A DNA stretch of 55,652 nt from Lobosporangium transversale. Lineage: Eukaryota; Mortierellomycota; Mortierellomycetes; Mortierellales; Mortierellaceae. The notes below the pieces were generated by a model. That model had not been told where the DNA came from. It saw only the letters and a program-made list of their open reading frames with translations, and searched no databases. A program made the position numbers and the translations under genes. The DNA lies in contig NW_019029072.1 in NCBI RefSeq assembly GCF_002105155.1, forward strand, positions 1-55,652, given 5' to 3'. Shown here in pieces: positions 1-9,382 of this stretch (position 1 is its first letter; each line of letters begins with the position of its first letter).

Positions 1-31
1 ATAGTTTTATTGCAGACGGAGGTTTACTATC
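1..31 (+). repeat. LTR-D fragment at window edge
   Basis: Bases 1-30 match the interior of the LTR-D repeat (compare 44484-44513) with one mismatch. The match stops where Tc1-A1 begins. The rest of this LTR lies outside the window or was lost. Confidence 0.7.
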
Positions 32-33
32 TA

Positions 34-1636
34 TGGTGCGTGCCAAAACTGATGCAATAATTTGCATTTTTTAGCATTCATTCCTCATTCTCCTTTTCCT
101 TTCTAATGATCTTCCCTACCATCACCGCTTCTCATTCTCATTTGTCTCACCTTCGTAGACTGTCATCGCTGTTCTCATCAATGACGCAATTAGCGAATAA
201 TCGCCATTTGTATAGTCATGTCTCATTGCATCAGTTTTGGTAAAAAGTACATCTCAGGTTTGTCCATCCCTTACTTCTTTCTTATTCTTTATTCTTTCTT
301 TATAGCACCATCACCACTGATACACCAAGCGACACTCTACATATCTGCCATATCTTTATCATAACATGAAATCATTATCCAAATCAACTATCCAAAATGC
401 AACTGCTCTACTTCATCAGGGAAAGTCTTCCAGAGAAGTGTCAAAGAGTTTAGGGATATCTGTTACCTCAGCTCAAAGGATTAGGAAAAGAGGCAAAGAA
501 AGTAATCCAGTGCTGAGAGGGGGCCGACCCTGCAAAGTTACTAAGAAAACGAAACAGCTTTTATCAAGATTTTTTGACATGGGTGTATTGGAGACCCTAA
601 AAGATGGCCAACAACTTGTTCAATTGAGGGAAGGAGTGCAGGTTAGTAAATCGAGCATCAGGAGGTTCCTTATGCAGGATGATATGGGGGCATATGTAAA
701 ACAGAAGCAGCCTGATCTGACGAAGAAGCAAATCTATGCTCGATATAATTTTGCAAAGGATCACTTGGACTGGACTCTAGAAGACTGGAAGAACGTCATG
801 TTCTCAGATGAGACCATCTTTAGCAGAGTTGGGTCCTGCGGAAGAAAGTACTACTACAAGCATCGATGGGATAAAACTCTACGAGCACATCATATCAAAA
901 AGACAAGGCAAGGCGGTGGAGGCAAAATGATGTTCTGGGGTTGTATAACTTACTACGGACCAGGCGATGGCTGCTGGCTCCAAGAGAAGGTGGATTCGGT
1001 AACATACGTCGACGTTCTCAAGGATTATATCTTTAAGTCCAGGGATTACTACTTGATGGATAAGGACAAATTTATATTTCAGCAGGACAATGCTAGGATT
1101 CATACCGGAAGAATAGCAATGACCTATATCCAAAAATCTAAGATACCTCTCATGGAATGGCCAGCAAACTCTCCTGACATCAACCCAATAGAAAACATAT
1201 GGGCATACATGAAGGTGCAGTTGGATCATTATCCAGACAAGGCAAAGAATATGGAGGATCTCTGGGAGAGAGTCCAAGACGTATGGACACATATCCCTCC
1301 TGAATTCTTACACAAACTATACTGCGGTATGCCGAAGAGGATGAGGGAGTTATATAAGGCTAAAGGAGGGAACACCGTTAGGGGAAAGGAGAAGTAACAG
1401 GAATAAATAAAAACAAGAAGTTGTTAATTGCCATAATAGATGCAATGAGATGCTGAAAGCAAATTGCAATTAAACGCTAATTAGGCCACTGATGGCGATG
1501 ACGATGAGACTCCATGGAGGTGAGACAAATGAGAATGAGAAACGGTGGTGGCAGGGAAGATCATAAAGAGGAAGAAGGAGAATGAGGAATGAATGTTGAA
1601 AAATGCAATTTATTGCATCAGTTTTGGCACGCACTA
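34..1636 (+). mobile_element. Tc1-A1, Tc1-type DNA transposon, apparently complete
   Basis: The element is 1603 bp with terminal inverted repeats of about 200 bp. The left end reads TGGTGCGTGCCAAAACTG and the right end is its inverted complement with one change at the second base. Both ends abut TA (32-33 and 1637-1638), the usual Tc1/mariner target. The left TIR carries AAACTGATGCAA near its outer end and the inverted form TTGCATCAGTTT near its inner end (about 232). One intact transposase frame lies inside. The left flank is LTR-D while the right flank is inside Tc1-A2, so the two flanks do not belong to one target. Confidence 0.88.
366..1397 (+). CDS. Tc1-type transposase, DD34E
   Basis: This 343-residue protein has the usual length for a Tc1 transposase, which cuts and pastes its own element at TA sites in the nucleus. 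A helix-turn-helix DNA-binding region covers about residues 8-45 (SREVSKSLGISVTSAQRIRK), followed by a second basic DNA-binding part to about residue 125. The DDE_3 catalytic core shows the first Asp in MFSDETIF (about 146), the second in FQQDNARIHTG and the Glu in SPDINPIENIW. There are exactly 34 residues between the second Asp and the Glu, hence DD34E. No stop or frameshift interrupts it. The ATG at 366 is the first in frame and fits the HTH position. Together with the clean TIRs this is a candidate active element. Confidence 0.93.
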   Translation: MKSLSKSTIQNATALLHQGKSSREVSKSLGISVTSAQRIRKRGKESNPVLRGGRPCKVTKKTKQLLSRFFDMGVLETLKDGQQLVQLREGVQVSKSSIRRFLMQDDMGAYVKQKQPDLTKKQIYARYNFAKDHLDWTLEDWKNVMFSDETIFSRVGSCGRKYYYKHRWDKTLRAHHIKKTRQGGGGKMMFWGCITYYGPGDGCWLQEKVDSVTYVDVLKDYIFKSRDYYLMDKDKFIFQQDNARIHTGRIAMTYIQKSKIPLMEWPANSPDINPIENIWAYMKVQLDHYPDKAKNMEDLWERVQDVWTHIPPEFLHKLYCGMPKRMRELYKAKGGNTVRGKEK

Positions 1637-1638
1637 TA

Positions 1639-2348
1639 TATGAATTTGTGCTTATCCATTGAATAGTAATCCTGGGATTAAAAATATAATCCTTGAGGAC
1701 ATCAACGTAGGTTACCGAATCGACCTTGCCTGGGAGCCAACAGCCATCGCCTGGTCCGTAGTATGTGATACAACCCCGGAACATCATTTTGCCTCCACGG
1801 CCTTGCCTTGTCTTTTTGATATGATGTGCTCGTAGAGTTTTATCCCATCGATGCTTGTAGTAGTACTTTCTTCCACAGGACCTAACCCTGCTGAATATGG
1901 TTTCATCTGAGAACATGACATTCTTCCAGTCGTCTATAGTCCAGTTCAAGTGATCCTTTGCAAAATTTTATCGAGCAAGGATATGTTCCTTCTTTAGATC
2001 AGGCTGCTTCTGTTTAACATATGCCTTCATATCATCCTCCATGAGGTACCTCCAGATGATCGTTTTAGAAACCTGCACTCCATCCCTCGATTGGACTAGT
2101 TGCTGGCCATTTTCGAGATTCTCCAATACACCCATGTCGAAATATCTCGATAAGAGCCGTTTTGTTTCCTTGGTGACTTTGCAAGGTTGGTCCCCTTTCA
2201 ACTTTGGAATATCTTCTTTACTTCTTTTCCTAATCCTTTGAACTGAGGTAACGGATATCCCAAAGCTCCTTGCCACTTCCCAGCATGACTTTCCCTGAAG
2301 AAGCTGAGCAGCTGCATTTTGGACAATTGATCTGGACAGTATCTTCAT
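1639..2348 (-). pseudogene. Tc1-A2 transposase, broken
   Basis: The N-terminal HTH part (1968-2348, starting MKILSRSIVQNAAA) is clearly homologous to Tc1-A1. The frame then meets a TAT-to-TAA stop just before the NFAKDHL stretch (about 1967). It continues in the same frame through NVMFSDETIFSRV (first catalytic Asp), and a one-base deletion near 1672 shifts it. It is cut off at about 1639 before the second catalytic Asp. The protein cannot be active. What remains shows roughly 75-80 percent similarity by eye to Tc1-A1. Confidence 0.85.
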
Positions 2349-2680
2349 GTTATAATAAAGATATGACAGATATGTAGAGTGTCGCCTGATGTATCAGCGG
2401 TGATAGCGCTAAAGAGAAAGAGTAAAGAAAAAGTGAGAAGTAAGGGGTGGACAAACCTGACATGTACTTTTTTGTGCAACTGATGCAATGAGACATGACT
2501 ATACAAATTACGATTAAATGCTAACTGCGTCATTGATGAGGATGGTGATGACAGTCCATGGAGGTGAGACAAATACGAATGAGAAACAGCGATGACATGG
2601 AAGATCATTAGAAAGAAAAAGGAGAATGAGGAATGAATGTCCAAAAGTGCAATTTATTGCATTAGTACTGAAATGCACCA
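1639..2680 (-). mobile_element. Tc1-A2, truncated relative of Tc1-A1
   Basis: On the minus strand this repeats the 5' two thirds of the Tc1-A family. Its end at 2680 has the family TIR (minus strand TGGTGCATTTCAG) next to TA at 2681-2682. The copy ends at about 1639, where Tc1-A1 sits. The 3' third, coding the second Asp and the Glu, is not on the other side of Tc1-A1, so it has been lost. Confidence 0.82.
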
Positions 2681-2825
2681 TAGATTAAAGTTATCTGTGG
2701 CACATGGTTCATTTTTAACATTTTTAGCTTTTTCCGTTGTTGAGCAATTTAAGGTTTCAGGCGAATCACCAGTAATAGGGAGTGTGTGCATGCCAGAATT
2801 ATTGAGTTTACTAGATTTTTTATGC

Positions 2826-3542
2826 TCATTGGCAAAACTTAACTCTGACTTGCCCTCTGTCCAGAAGAGAGGGAGGAGTGGACTGGAGTTGAGCTGCAAC
2901 CGCAGAAGACTGGGTGTTCGGGGCAGCGCGGGCCTGGGATATACCGTCCGGCTGAAATTGGTAGACTTTATCGTACTGTTCCGCAGCCGCAAAGAGTTGG
3001 TAGACTGTCAGGGTTTGTGTGACCTGGAAGGCACGCAAGAGTTGGTTCAAGGCAGGTGGACACCCTTGCACGAAGCAGATGAAAGCGAAGTCTTCGATTG
3101 CTTTGCGTCCTCCTGCCGAAGGCTCATCAGCTAAGAGTGCCGTGAGGAGTTCGCGGGCTTCGGCAACGTAATTGGTGACAGTAGTACTCATCTTAAGGGA
3201 GGACAGGCGAAATCGGATGAGTTGAGAGAAATCATTGGGGACGAACGCATCCCGGAACCCTTTTTCAAAGGTGTCGAACGATGCATCGTCAGAGATGCCT
3301 GCGCCGTTAAACCATCGGGCCGCGTCAGGCCCGAGGAAGGCTATGGCTACAACCGTCTGTGCCGAAGCAGGAACAGAGGCATCAACGAAGAAACGACGCA
3401 TAGAGCGCAACCAGGTGTTGGCTGAGAAGCCATCGCGCTTTCCCTCGAACTTGTCGGGTTGGGGGTACATGAAAGCGGGGGTCATCACAGGGTTGTCGGT
3501 AGTGAGCGTCATGGAATCAAGGATTAGGGCTAAATCTTCCAC
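2826..3542 (-). pseudogene. gypsy Gag, C-terminally deleted
   Basis: The 238-codon frame begins MEDLALILDSMTL and carries a retrotransposon Gag domain (about residues 30-180, with DFSQLIRFRLSSL and FICFVQGCPPALN). It is closely similar to the Gag at 11754-12671. After about residue 215 an internal deletion joins it to sequence that belongs downstream of gag, so the CCHC zinc knuckle and the frameshift signal are missing. The following pol N-terminal segment (LNNSGMHTLP...NEPC) is visible in another frame at 2690-2860. The protein would not package RNA normally. Confidence 0.85.
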
Positions 3543-3670
3543 AGAAAGCAGGTTGAAAGTAAAATCGAGGAGGTAGGGTGGTGCGGCAGGGGACAGGGGG
3601 ACAGGGAAACCAGGGGCAGGGGGGCAGGGGACAGGGATGAAGGTCGGGGATCAGAGTAGCTTTGCTACCA

Positions 3671-3756
3671 TGTAATAATTAAGAGAGACAAAAGACGATT
3701 TTATTATAATTATTAAAACAAGACTTTTTATAGGCTTAAGGCTATATACTGTCACA
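3671..3756 (-). repeat. 86-bp gypsy LTR (5' LTR, second Gypsy-1 copy)
   Basis: The minus strand starts TGTGACAGTATATAGCC and ends TTATTACA, a TG...CA LTR of 86 bp with a TATAAAAAG box. It is directly followed by the primer-binding-site-like TGGTAGCAAAG (3660-3670). Two other LTRs of exactly this length occur at 5578-5663 and 12779-12864. Confidence 0.88.
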
Positions 3757-3834
3757 ACCATATTCACATAACGCTTCTATTTTCCCAGCTTCTAACGCAC
3801 CCCGTATGTTAAATGATCCAAATTTAATAGCACT
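3757..3834 (-). pseudogene. LINE ORF2 fragment (start of AP-like endonuclease), displaced by inversion
   Basis: On the minus strand this reads in frame IKFGSFNIRGALEAGKIEAL, the characteristic first strand of an exonuclease-endonuclease-phosphatase (APE-type) domain of LINE ORF2. It continues in frame from the ORF2 start at 9327-9382 once the LTR-F inversion is undone, sharing the AGTGC target repeat. It is cut after 26 codons by the gypsy LTR at 3756. No reverse transcriptase of this LINE is in the window. Confidence 0.78.
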
Positions 3835-4335
3835 TGTCAGAGATAGCTAATCTCTGAGTTCTCATCTTCTAGAAATTCCATCTATCCAATGTGCAAGTCA
3901 TGTAAACAATGGTCACTCACCTGGACCGATAACGGAGATTGGGAAATAGATGACATCATTACGCCAAGAGTCTACGCCGAACCTAAATGTAATCGAGTGT
4001 CCAACGCAACCAAACAAATGCTGCGCAATCCGCAGCAAGACCAGATGACTCATCCGCATGACCCAAACTTGACCAATGATATTCCAGAAGACAAGCACGA
4101 AGAGAGTACCCTATCAGATGCCAAGACTCCGATTAGTAATCAATCATCAAACGAGGATGACTCTGTCACCTCAACCAAAACATATAAATAGTCTAGTAGT
4201 ACCATATCAAATCAGTAGCAATAAACACCTTATCTTTACTATACTGTTCCTCCATCCTTGCCCACGTACCTCTCTTGATCCCTTGCACACCAACTGGTTA
4301 GTTACCTAGCCTTCCTCTAGTCTGACTTTATTACA
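3835..4335 (+). repeat. LTR-F copy 1, 501-bp solo LTR
   Basis: It starts TGTCAGAGATAGC and ends GACTTTATTACA, TG...CA. The same 501 bp occurs inverted at 9383-9883, and an internal 100-codon frame is identical in both. The flanks here are GCACT on the left and CCAGG on the right, that is, one half of each of two different TSDs. No internal region of this LTR family is present. The 100-codon frame inside is not credited as a gene. Confidence 0.9.
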
Positions 4336-5557
4336 CCAGGAATATGATTTTGATTTCAAGTACAAGCGTGGATCTGATAACATTGTTCCAGATGCACTTT
4401 CGAGACGACCAGATCACCAAGATCCGCCATCCATTTCTGTCAACTCACTCGCGATCGAACTAGAGCCAAGCCTAAAGCAACGTCTGATTGACAGCTATGC
4501 TGACGATCCAAAACTAGCACTGATATACAGAGGCTGCCTTGAAAAACGCCCTCCGCCTCGCTACTCGCTTCATGATGGCCTTCTATGTGTCTTACGCCGC
4601 GAAACAAATGTTGTCTGTATCCCACAAAAGTCTGATATTCGCCTTGCCCTCCTCCATGATGCTCATGACTCTGCCATAGCTGGCCATCTTGGCTTTGACA
4701 AAACCTATGATACTCTCCGCCGCTATGTGTTCTGGCCTAGGATTGCTCGTGATACTCGTACCTATGTCCAAACCTGTGAAAGCTGCCAACGCAACAAGGC
4801 CAGCCATCAGCGCCCCGCAGGCCTACTCAACCCTCTCGCTATTCCAAAAGAACGCTGGGAAACCGTGACAATGGATTTTATAGTCAAGCTCCCCAAGACC
4901 CCCAGAGGTTTCGACGCCATCACAGTGTTCGTTGATAAACTTTCCAAGCAAGTACACTTTGTTGCCAGCACCACCAAGGACAAGGCCTCGGACGTGGCAA
5001 GGATCTTCTTTGACAACGTATTCAGGCTCCATGGTATGCCCACTACCATTGTCTCGGATCGTGATACAAAATTTACTAGGCAAAAGGGCAAACGCTCGCA
5101 GGAGTGACCACTCATTCGCTGTTGGAGACCAAGACTACTCAACACAGACGATATTACCATTGATGCTGAGAAAAACAGGCCGACACAAAAGCTCCGAGCT
5201 TTATTCGCTAGGCCTCATACTATCGTTGAACAGATCTCGCCTGTATCATTCCGATTGGAGCTTCCAAGCACGATGAAGATTCATGATGTGTTCCATGTAG
5301 ACCGTTTTAAAAAATATATTCCATCATCAGAGGCCTTAGGGCCTAGAGTACCAGCACGGCCGCCTCCTGAGATCATCGAGGTTGAAGAAGAATACGAGGT
5401 AGAAGCCATTTTAGATCATCGAATCAGCAACAATCGCCAGGAATTCCTCATCAAGTGGAAGGGCTATCCCAGAGAAGACTCTACTTGGCAGCCACAAAGT
5501 ACTCTTACCAACTGCACCAGGGTGCTTAAGCAGTACAAGAAAGCACATAGACTATAA
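4336..5557 (+). pseudogene. gypsy Pol C-terminal part: RNase H end, integrase, chromodomain
   Basis: The frame opens with EYDFDFKYKRGSDNIVPDAL, the segment after RNase H, then an HHCC zinc-binding integrase N-terminus (HDAHDSAIAGHLGFDKTY...CESCQRNK). Next comes the catalytic start MDFIVKLPKTPRGFDAI and IVSDRD (about 5050). At about 5078 an internal deletion removes the rest of the integrase core, including the catalytic Glu, compared with the intact Pol at 24135-27875. The C-terminal part (5255-5557) restarts with FHVDRFKKYI and a chromodomain (EEEYEVEAILDHRI...FLIKWKGYPREDSTW), which targets integration to modified histones. It is defective because of the deletion and the separation from its N-terminal half. 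Confidence 0.88.
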
Positions 5558-5577
5558 TTTTTTTTAAAATGGGAAGG

Positions 5578-5663
5578 TGTAACAGTATAGAGCCTTAAGT
5601 CTATAAAAAGGCTTGTTTTAATATTTATATTAAAATCACCTTTTGTCTTCACTACCTATTACA
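5578..5663 (+). repeat. 86-bp gypsy LTR (3' LTR of Gypsy-1)
   Basis: It starts TGTAACAGTATAGAGCC and ends ACCTATTACA, with TATAAAAAGG inside. It is a few substitutions from the 12779-12864 copy. The polypurine tract directly precedes it, which fixes it as the 3' LTR. Confidence 0.88.
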
Positions 5664-5816
5664 CAAATAAATAGATCACTCTGAAGTGTTGTACCAAGAC
5701 TTATCTAAACTCTTCTCCGTACACCATCGGATACGCTACATTTACACATTCCCTCTCTATACACACCCCTTCCACACCCCTGTTAGCGCACAGGAGTGCC
5801 AACGACATCACTCATC
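5664..5816 (+). other. LINE leader region with an LTR-C-like stretch
   Basis: Bases 5664-5705 resemble the minus strand of LTR-C (shared CTGAAGTGTTGTACCAAGA). The rest leads to the LINE ORF1 start and is pyrimidine-rich with no recognisable signal. Gypsy-1 apparently inserted here, but its two outer flanks do not form a TSD. Confidence 0.45.
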
Positions 5817-6540
5817 ATGGAACCTGCACTAGGAAAAAATCAGCAACATGATCCACCCAATTTGGACAGAAATGTCCCTCATTCGAAAAGAGCTCGCATT
5901 CCAAATAGCGGAATCGGATCTCAAAGACAGCCCAACAACCAAGAAGTCGGTCCCGCAAGCGGCATAGAGGCGAGAGGAAGCCGCGTTGACGAGGGAACGG
6001 GCTCTAAGAGCCGTCCTTCGTATAACCGCAGCCTGGGTGCAAATGGCTTGCGTGCAGCTACACAAGAACAGGACGCAATGGACGAAGACGATGTCGCAAT
6101 GGCCACTGTGGGAGTCACAGAATGGCAGGAAGTGAGACGCACCAAGGATAGGCTGAAGGCGGCCGGCGTCTTCCTCGAGGACCTTTATGGAACAACGGTC
6201 GCCGAAAAAAAGAAAGACCTAGAAACAGTCTTGTTGGATGCTGCCATCTATTGTACAGAAGGACCACACAAGGTTAAAGTCAATGGATATACTGCTTTCC
6301 GTGTTGCTGTTGAGGATCAACCATGCCTGACACCGCTCTTGGAAATGACTGCTACACACAGAGATGAAGACGGAAATGAACACGAAGTCCCATTGTTTTT
6401 TAAAATAAATACCGACACCCGTGAACGTAAACTGGAACGCACAGTGGAGGTTTATGGTATTGCTCCTAGGACTCCGGAATTCCTTATCAAGTCAGCAATG
6501 CTGCAGTTCGGTACTATTGAAAAGATTGCAACCCGCCTGT

Positions 6541-6690
6541 TGCGATTAGCAGTCATTTACATGGGTTTTTACTATAGCTAAGATTTTTACCCTTTTTATT
6601 TAACGAAGATCCCCGGATCATAATAAACAGATCTTTTTTTCGTTCTCGTTACTTATTATGATCCTGGCATATTTCACCGCCCATGCTCCG
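6541..6690 (+). repeat. insertion (or intron) with hairpin inside LINE ORF1
   Basis: An inverted repeat GGATCATAATAA (6615-6626) and TTATTATGATCC (6653-6664) forms a 12-bp stem. The segment is flanked by two imperfect direct repeats of about 30 bp (6530-6560 and 6676-6703, sharing CCGCC, AGCAGT and TTTACA). The total inserted length preserves the ORF1 frame. It could be a small hairpin element or an intron; no convincing GT...AG pair was fixed. Confidence 0.45.
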
Positions 6691-7572
6691 CAGCAGTAGT
6701 TTACAACAATGTTGAGGACGTCACAAAATTCAAATGGGCCAACCGGGAGCACGTCTTCAATGGAAAAGAACTCGCGCGCATCCGCAAAATCGGCAATGAA
6801 CGAGTCGAGTGGACATTGACACACGTCGCAAAAATCTCAGGTCTCCCTTTTGGAACGACAGACAAGGACTCGGAGCCTCTCCTTGGAGAAAAGCAAGCGA
6901 ATTTCGTCAAAGTGCCACGCTATTTTTCAAAGGACGGGAAGAAATGGCAATATCAACGAGAAGCATTCGTGTATTTCCCCTCTGCAGAAGCAATGGCGGA
7001 AATTATAACTAAACCAGTCAAAATCGGGGGCATTGAGACTTTCTGGGGTGATAGGGACGACAAACGATGCCGACAATGCCACAAACCAGGACACATCATG
7101 AGGGAATGCGAGGTATTCATTGCACTCCAGGAGACAAAGCAGCACATCAAAGCTGTCAAGGAATATCAAAAGGGAGGAGCATTGAAAGTTGTACCACAAC
7201 TCTCATACGCCAAAGCCGCCACGGGAAAGAGTGGAAGTGTTCCTCAAAGCAACCAACAGAAGGCACAGGAAGAAAAAACCAATACCCAAAGTTCTGGTCA
7301 AACAAACGTCATAGGAAAGAACAGCAACACTGGTGCAGTCGATAAGAAAATCCAGCAACTGGTAGATGCAGTGGAGCGCCTACGGGAAAAGCAACAACAA
7401 CTACGTGCTCAAAACAGTCTACTAATCCAAATGTTAATAGGAATGATGAGCCAACATCTTGGAATGGACTTCGCAGCCGAGCACCTGAAGGCAGCAGGAC
7501 TGAGTGGAGAGTTCCCCAGGAACGTGCCCAAAAACAAAGGTAAGTCAGCTACTTTTCCAGGCATGCCTCCTA

Positions 7573-9204
7573 CACTATCATGCAAAACTGATTCAATAAT
7601 TCATTCCCATGTGCATTTCTTTTTTTCATTCCTAGAAACCGTATATGCATACACCACTCACACTTTGGTTTAATAAAGCTCCCGTCTTCTTCTACGTCAT
7701 AGTGATGCGTTGTGACATTAGCTTGTCTCATTTGAATAGCTAATGACTTTTTTGTTCATGCAGGTCATTGAATCAGTTTCACATGTGCCCATTCGGTGGC
7801 CAAAGATCTTTATTCTTTTGTGAGGCATAACCTTACATCAATAGATAGTATTCCAACCATGGGCATCACTGACAGCTTGGAGTCTCTTATGGATACCTAT
7901 GATGAGTTTGCGGCAGAAGTCCACTGGGATCCTGTACCATTCAACCGATATTCGCTCCCATAGTTCATCACAGCTCTTAGCTCGCTCCGGATACCTAGAG
8001 AGCCGCCTATCCAATTCTGCCCACATGTGTTCAATAGGGTTGAGGTCAGGGGATTGTGCTGGCCACTCTAGAAGTGTACCTTCCTCTTCTGTCAGATGTA
8101 CTGACTCCAAATACTTCCTAACAATCTTCGCCGTGTGCTTCGAGTCATTGTCGTGCTGAAAGACGATATCGCTTTTAGTTAGGCCCCAGTCATCAAGCGA
8201 CATCTGTAGATCCTCCTGCAGTAGTTTGATGTAAAGTTGTGCGTCCATATTATTGTCAATCTTTGCAATGTATCCAGGTCCGTACCATGAGAAGCATGAC
8301 CACACTTTAACATTACCACCCCCAAACTTGACAGTGCCTTGCACCGACCTGCGAGTGAGGCGTCCCGGGTTGTCGTCCCAGATCCACTGCACGCCATCAG
8401 AGCAGATTCGGTTTATTTTCGATTCATCTGACCAAATAACCTTTTTCCAATCTTCCAGAGTCCATTCCTTATACTTTTTGATAAAATGCAAACGAGCTTT
8501 AATATGCCGTCGACGTAAAGCTGGCTTATGTACACGCCTCTTTGCTGTCAATCCTAACTCCTTGAGCCGTCGTCTAACGGTGGTCTCAGAAACAGCCGCT
8601 GGTATGAGCTGGTTGGCTCTGACGGTGGCCTCAACTGCAGACTTGAGTGTACCTCGTTTCATGTTCACCTTAAGATACTGCATGATACCTCTAGGTACTT
8701 TCCTTGGTCGACCGCCTTTATTGACTGGCATGTGCTCCTTATTATGTGCATAGATCCTGGTGGCCGTCGCTATTGATATACCAACACTAGCAGCAGTTTC
8801 TCTAGTAGACATGCCTCCCATCATGAACCTCCTGGCTTCGTTGACTTTCCTTTGTGGAGTGGGTCTCATATTCTGTGAAGGTATAGTTAAGAGAGAGTGA
8901 AGCAAGTGTTCATAAAGGAAAGAGAGAAAAGTCCTTTTTTTACTGGCATTAAATGACGTCCAAAAGTTGTCATGGGCAACATTTTAGACCACATGTGAAA
9001 CTGATTCAATGACCTGCATGAACAAAAAAGTCATTAGCTATTCAAATGAGACAAGCTAATGTCACAACGCATCACTATGACGTAGAAGAAGACGGGAGCT
9101 TTATTAAACCAAAGTATGAGTGGTGTATGCATATACGGTTTCTAGGAATGAAAAAAAGAAATGCACATGGGAATGAATTATTGAATCAGTTTTGCATGAT
9201 AGTG
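7573..9204 (-). mobile_element. Tc1-B1, complete Tc1-type transposon
   Basis: It is 1632 bp with 215-bp near-perfect TIRs (7573-7787 and 8990-9204) starting CACTATCATGCAAAACTG, flanked by TA (7571-7572 and 9205-9206). Removing element plus one TA restores the LINE ORF1 frame. Within each TIR AAACTGATTCAAT occurs near the outer end and its inverse near the inner end. A copy of exactly the same length is at 31950-33581. Confidence 0.93.
7838..8905 (-). CDS. Tc1-type transposase with DD39E-like spacing
   Basis: This is a 355-residue protein; a second in-frame Met at residue 13 is an alternative start. An HTH lies at about residues 20-55 (ARRFMMGGMSTRETAASVGISIATATRIY) with a GRPRK AT-hook-like motif just after, and a second HTH at about 75-130. 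Catalytic residues are Asp in VIWSDESKIN, Asp in FQHDNDSKHT and Glu in SPDLNPIEHMW. There are 39 residues between the second Asp and the Glu, against 34 in Tc1-A1, because a stretch rich in Glu (LTEEEGTLLEW) is longer. The frame has no stop. This copy is the only one of four in the window that is intact and is the likely source of trans-acting transposase. Confidence 0.92.
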   Translation of the reverse strand: MLHSLLTIPSQNMRPTPQRKVNEARRFMMGGMSTRETAASVGISIATATRIYAHNKEHMPVNKGGRPRKVPRGIMQYLKVNMKRGTLKSAVEATVRANQLIPAAVSETTVRRRLKELGLTAKRRVHKPALRRRHIKARLHFIKKYKEWTLEDWKKVIWSDESKINRICSDGVQWIWDDNPGRLTRRSVQGTVKFGGGNVKVWSCFSWYGPGYIAKIDNNMDAQLYIKLLQEDLQMSLDDWGLTKSDIVFQHDNDSKHTAKIVRKYLESVHLTEEEGTLLEWPAQSPDLNPIEHMWAELDRRLSRYPERAKSCDELWERISVEWYRIPVDFCRKLIIGIHKRLQAVSDAHGWNTIY

Positions 9205-9326
9205 TACTAACGAGTCCCTAGCAGGGATTATGGCTCTCATAGCAAACGGAGCAGGGAGTATGGAAAAAAGTAGAAAAGAAGAGAAATCAACCTCAAGCGG
9301 ATTGCCGCCAAAACCACTAGTCCATA

Positions 9327-9382
9327 ATGAGTAATGCAAGCACTCAAAGTAGACAGGACAGTACTAGATCTAATAGCAGTGC
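9327..9382 (+). pseudogene. LINE ORF2 start, cut by LTR-F
   Basis: ATG at 9327 opens a second LINE frame (MSNASTQSRQDSTRSNSS) that overlaps the ORF1 stop within ATGAGTAA, a -1 overlap typical of coupled LINE frames. After 18 codons and two bases it runs into LTR-F. Its continuation, the endonuclease start, is at 3757-3834 on the other strand. Confidence 0.72.

Larger units (their letters stand above)
2683..3756 (-). mobile_element. Gypsy-1 family, second copy (5' part only)
   Basis: On the minus strand this runs 5' LTR (3671-3756), leader, gag, and the start of pol, and stops at the Tc1-A2 insertion (TA at 2681-2682). It parallels 11519-12864. The stretch between the end of gag and the pol start is deleted, which removes the zinc knuckle. 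The LTR sits directly against the LINE ORF2 fragment at 3757-3834, so this copy inserted into the LINE. Confidence 0.8.
4336..5663 (+). mobile_element. Gypsy-1, 3' portion (inverted away from its 5' portion)
   Basis: It holds the end of RNase H, the integrase N-terminus, the chromodomain, a polypurine tract (AAAATGGGAAGG at 5566-5577) and the 86-bp 3' LTR. The remainder of the same element lies on the minus strand at 9884-12864. The pol frame joins across the CCAGG target repeat. Confidence 0.85.
5817..9334 (+). pseudogene. LINE ORF1 (RNA-binding, CCHC), interrupted twice
   Basis: The ORF starts at ATG 5817. The first part to about 6540 has a basic and acidic N-terminus and then an RRM-like region ending FGTIEKIATR. 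A roughly 150-bp insertion or unspliced intron (about 6541-6690) brings a stop at 6579-6581. The same frame resumes with AVVYNNVEDVTKFKW and reaches a CCHC knuckle (CRQCHKPGHIMREC, about 7068-7109) and a heptad-like segment (about 7340-7440, VDKKIQQLVDAVERLREKQQ) suggesting a coiled coil. At 7571 Tc1-B1 interrupts it. Beyond the Tc1 the frame continues in register (NESLAGIMALIANG) to a TAA at 9332-9334, overlapping the ORF2 start. This is a typical LINE ORF1 nucleic-acid chaperone. Confidence 0.82.

Noticed and set aside
879-1292. Minus-strand frame inside Tc1-A1, like many other antisense frames across the transposon genes
   Set aside because: It lies fully under a convincing transposase gene and has no domain of its own. 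The same applies to other antisense frames.
3889-4191. 100-codon frame repeated identically at 9527-9829
   Set aside because: The identity comes from the duplicated LTR-F. No start context or domain supports a protein.
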